Positions 48,053 to 49,721 of a DNA stretch of 49,721 nt are shown here, piece after piece. This DNA is from Candidatus Lutacidiplasma silvani. Its GTDB lineage: Archaea > Thermoplasmatota > Thermoplasmata > Lutacidiplasmatales > UBA184. The notes under the pieces were generated by a model. That model did not search any database and was not told where the DNA came from. It saw only the letters and a list, made by a program, of their open reading frames with translations. Numbering within the stretch: position 1 is the first letter of the stretch; each line of letters begins with the position of its first letter. Where the stretch lies: NCBI GenBank assembly GCA_022750295.1, contig JAKIVZ010000018.1, positions 1 to 49,721 of the forward strand, given 5' to 3'. A program made the translations under genes and the position numbers.

Positions 48053-49721
48053 GCCCGCCCGCGGAAAGCGCGCCGCCGCCGACCCCGCCGGTCGAGCGGG
48101 TCCGCGACCACCCCGTGGAGCGGGAGATGCACCGTTCGTACATCGATTACGCGATGAGCGTGATCATCGGACGGGCGCTGCCGTACAGCCAGGACGGGCT
48201 GAAGCCGGTCCATCGTCGGATCCTCTGGTCGATGTGGGAGTCCGGCGCCACCCACGACAAGGCGTTCCGCAAGTCGGCGCGCACGGTCGGCGACGTCCTC
48301 GGGAAGTATCACCCGCACGGCGACCTCTCCGTCTACGACGCGCTCGTCCGGATGGCCCAGACGTTCTCGCTCCGCTACCCGCTCATCGATGGGCAGGGGA
48401 ACTTCGGCTCGATCGACGGCGACTCCCCCGCCGCGATGCGGTACACCGAGGCGCGCCTCTCCGCGCTCGCCGAGGAGATGCTGCAGGACCTCGAGAAGGA
48501 GACCGTCGAGTGGGGCGACAACTTCGACGGGTCGTTGAAGGAGCCGCTCCTCCTCCCCTCGAAGGTCCCGAACCTGATGATCAACGGCTCGTCCGGGATC
48601 GCCGTCGGCATGGCGACGAACATGCCGCCCCACCACCTCGGCGAGGTCGTCGACGCCCTCACGATCCTCCTTTGGAACCCCCAGGCGACCCTCGACGAAC
48701 TGATGGCGGTCCTGCCGGGACCGGATTTCCCGACCGGGGGCCTCCTCGCGGCGTCGAGTGGGATCCGGGAGGCGTACGAGACCGGCCGGGGGACGCTCCG
48801 GCTCCGCGGGCGGGCCGAGATCCGGGAGCGGGACGGCCGCAACGAGATCGTCATCACCGAGATCCCGTACGAGGTCAACAAGGCGTCGCTCCTCCTCCAG
48901 ATCGCCGACCTCGTCAAGGCGAAGCGGCTCGACGGCATCACCGACCTCCGCGACGAATCGGACCGGCACGGCACCTCGGTCGTCCTCGAACTGCGCCGCG
49001 ACGCCCCAGCCGAGATCGTCCTCAACCGGGTCTACGAGCACACGCCGCTCGAGACGTCGTTCGGCGTGATCAATCTCTGCATCGTCGACGGCCACCCGCG
49101 GGTCCTCCCGCTGAAGGGGCTCCTCGAGGCGCATCTCACGCACCGTCGCAAGATGATCACCAAGCGGACCGAGTTCGACCTGCGCAAGGCGACCGAGCGG
49201 CTCCACCTCCTCGAGGGGTTCCTCACCGCGATCGACCACATCGACGAGGTGATCAAGATCATCCGAAGGTCGAAGGACGTCCCCGCCGCCGAGCAGTCGC
49301 TGATGGGGAAGTTCCTCCTCTCGATCGAGCAGGCGAAGGCGATCCTCGACATGCGGCTCGCCCGGCTCACCGCCCTCGAGCGGGAGACGGTCGAGAAGGA
49401 GGCGGCCGAGAAGGAGGCGCTCATCCGGCGCCTGAAGGAGATCCTCGCGTCGCCGAAGGAGCTCGACCTTCTCATCGGCGAGGAGCTGAAGGATCTGAAG
49501 GAGCGGTTCGGCGACGCCCGGCGGACGCAGATCGTCCCGGAGTTCACCGAGCGGACGCTCGAGGACCTGATCCCCGACACCGACGTCGTCGTCCTCGTCA
49601 CCCGGGACGGGTACATCAAGCGACTCCCGCTCGACCAGTACCGGCGCCAGCGGCGCGGTGGCCGGGGCCTCGTCCAGATGGAGACGAAGGAGGAGGACTA
49701 CGTCATCCAGACGTTCGCGAC
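48049..49721 (+). CDS. gyrA: DNA gyrase subunit A (partial, 3' end beyond window)
   Basis: 557 residues visible. The N-terminus is [18 protein letters not shown], the catalytic Tyr132 is in [11 protein letters not shown], and the tower/coiled-coil and exit gate are recognisable up to [15 protein letters not shown], the start of the C-terminal pinwheel. The quinolone-determining stretch reads [12 protein letters not shown]: Leu93 replaces the Ser equivalent of E. coli Ser83, while the Asp87 equivalent (Asp97) is kept. The gene overlaps recJ by 4 bases. Gyrase subunit A with GyrB supercoils DNA; gyrB is not in the window. Confidence 0.96.
   Translation, partial: MSPPAESAPPPTPPVERVRDHPVEREMHRSYIDYAMSVIIGRALPYSQDGLKPVHRRILWSMWESGATHDKAFRKSARTVGDVLGKYHPHGDLSVYDALVRMAQTFSLRYPLIDGQGNFGSIDGDSPAAMRYTEARLSALAEEMLQDLEKETVEWGDNFDGSLKEPLLLPSKVPNLMINGSSGIAVGMATNMPPHHLGEVVDALTILLWNPQATLDELMAVLPGPDFPTGGLLAASSGIREAYETGRGTLRLRGRAEIRERDGRNEIVITEIPYEVNKASLLLQIADLVKAKRLDGITDLRDESDRHGTSVVLELRRDAPAEIVLNRVYEHTPLETSFGVINLCIVDGHPRVLPLKGLLEAHLTHRRKMITKRTEFDLRKATERLHLLEGFLTAIDHIDEVIKIIRRSKDVPAAEQSLMGKFLLSIEQAKAILDMRLARLTALERETVEKEAAEKEALIRRLKEILASPKELDLLIGEELKDLKERFGDARRTQIVPEFTERTLEDLIPDTDVVVLVTRDGYIKRLPLDQYRRQRRGGRGLVQMETKEEDYVIQTFA

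Overview
The window reads as a high-G+C archaeal chromosome segment, most likely from an uncultured Thermoplasmatota lineage (inference). Support: archaeal promoters (TATA-like AT islands about 24-32 bases before start codons, many fitting leaderless transcripts), an archaeal-type uS15 gene followed by a RecJ/GAN-like DHH nuclease, an archaeal/eukaryal-type TrpRS, a WtpABC-type tungstate/molybdate importer, a single-OB SSB with a glycine-rich tail, and a bacterial-type gyrA, as is usual in Euryarchaeota and Thermoplasmatota. Many large secreted or membrane-anchored beta-rich proteins with dense N-glycosylation sequons fit an S-layer/glycoprotein envelope.

Left end (1-3.3 kb): an accessory island of visibly lower G+C. 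A minus-strand operon encodes an unknown HTH-tailed protein, a tandem SAP-like protein, and a Schlafen AlbA_2 + HATPase protein cut by the window edge. Two small plus-strand ORFs and a decayed second copy of the HTH-tailed gene lie beside it. 

3.3-16.8 kb: a RibD/DHFR-like reductase, a surface protein with a cytoplasmic zinc ribbon, a GT4 glycosyltransferase with a downstream MscS channel, a 1.2-kDa-residue-scale FnIII surface protein (about 1,217 residues), a small membrane protein, a DUF1801 protein, the wtpABC-like operon, and a secreted G1 (eqolisin) glutamic peptidase.

16.8-28.7 kb: SRPBCC protein, OB-fold protein, FMN reductase, DUF420-like membrane protein, PPOX-family protein, a DrrAB-type ABC exporter, a PH-like/zinc-ribbon protein, a HAD phosphatase, a thioredoxin-reductase-like flavoprotein, and carA-carB (carbamoyl phosphate synthesis for pyrimidines and arginine).

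28.7-43.7 kb: secreted proteins, several small single-domain proteins of types common in soil bacteria (VOC, DUF1801, DinB, SCO4226/DUF4242-like, SnoaL-like, SRPBCC), a ferredoxin, a YVTN beta-propeller protein, a thioredoxin-fold/RAM fusion, SSB with a long structured leader, a TPR protein, an S66 peptidase, and a tandem array of three paralogous anchored secreted proteins, the middle one interrupted by an in-frame amber codon at a conserved tyrosine.

Right end (43.7-49.7 kb): housekeeping genes: a small Cys-rich protein with trpS, two tandem winged-helix paralogs, then rpsO-recJ-gyrA with overlapping start/stop codons; gyrA runs off the window.
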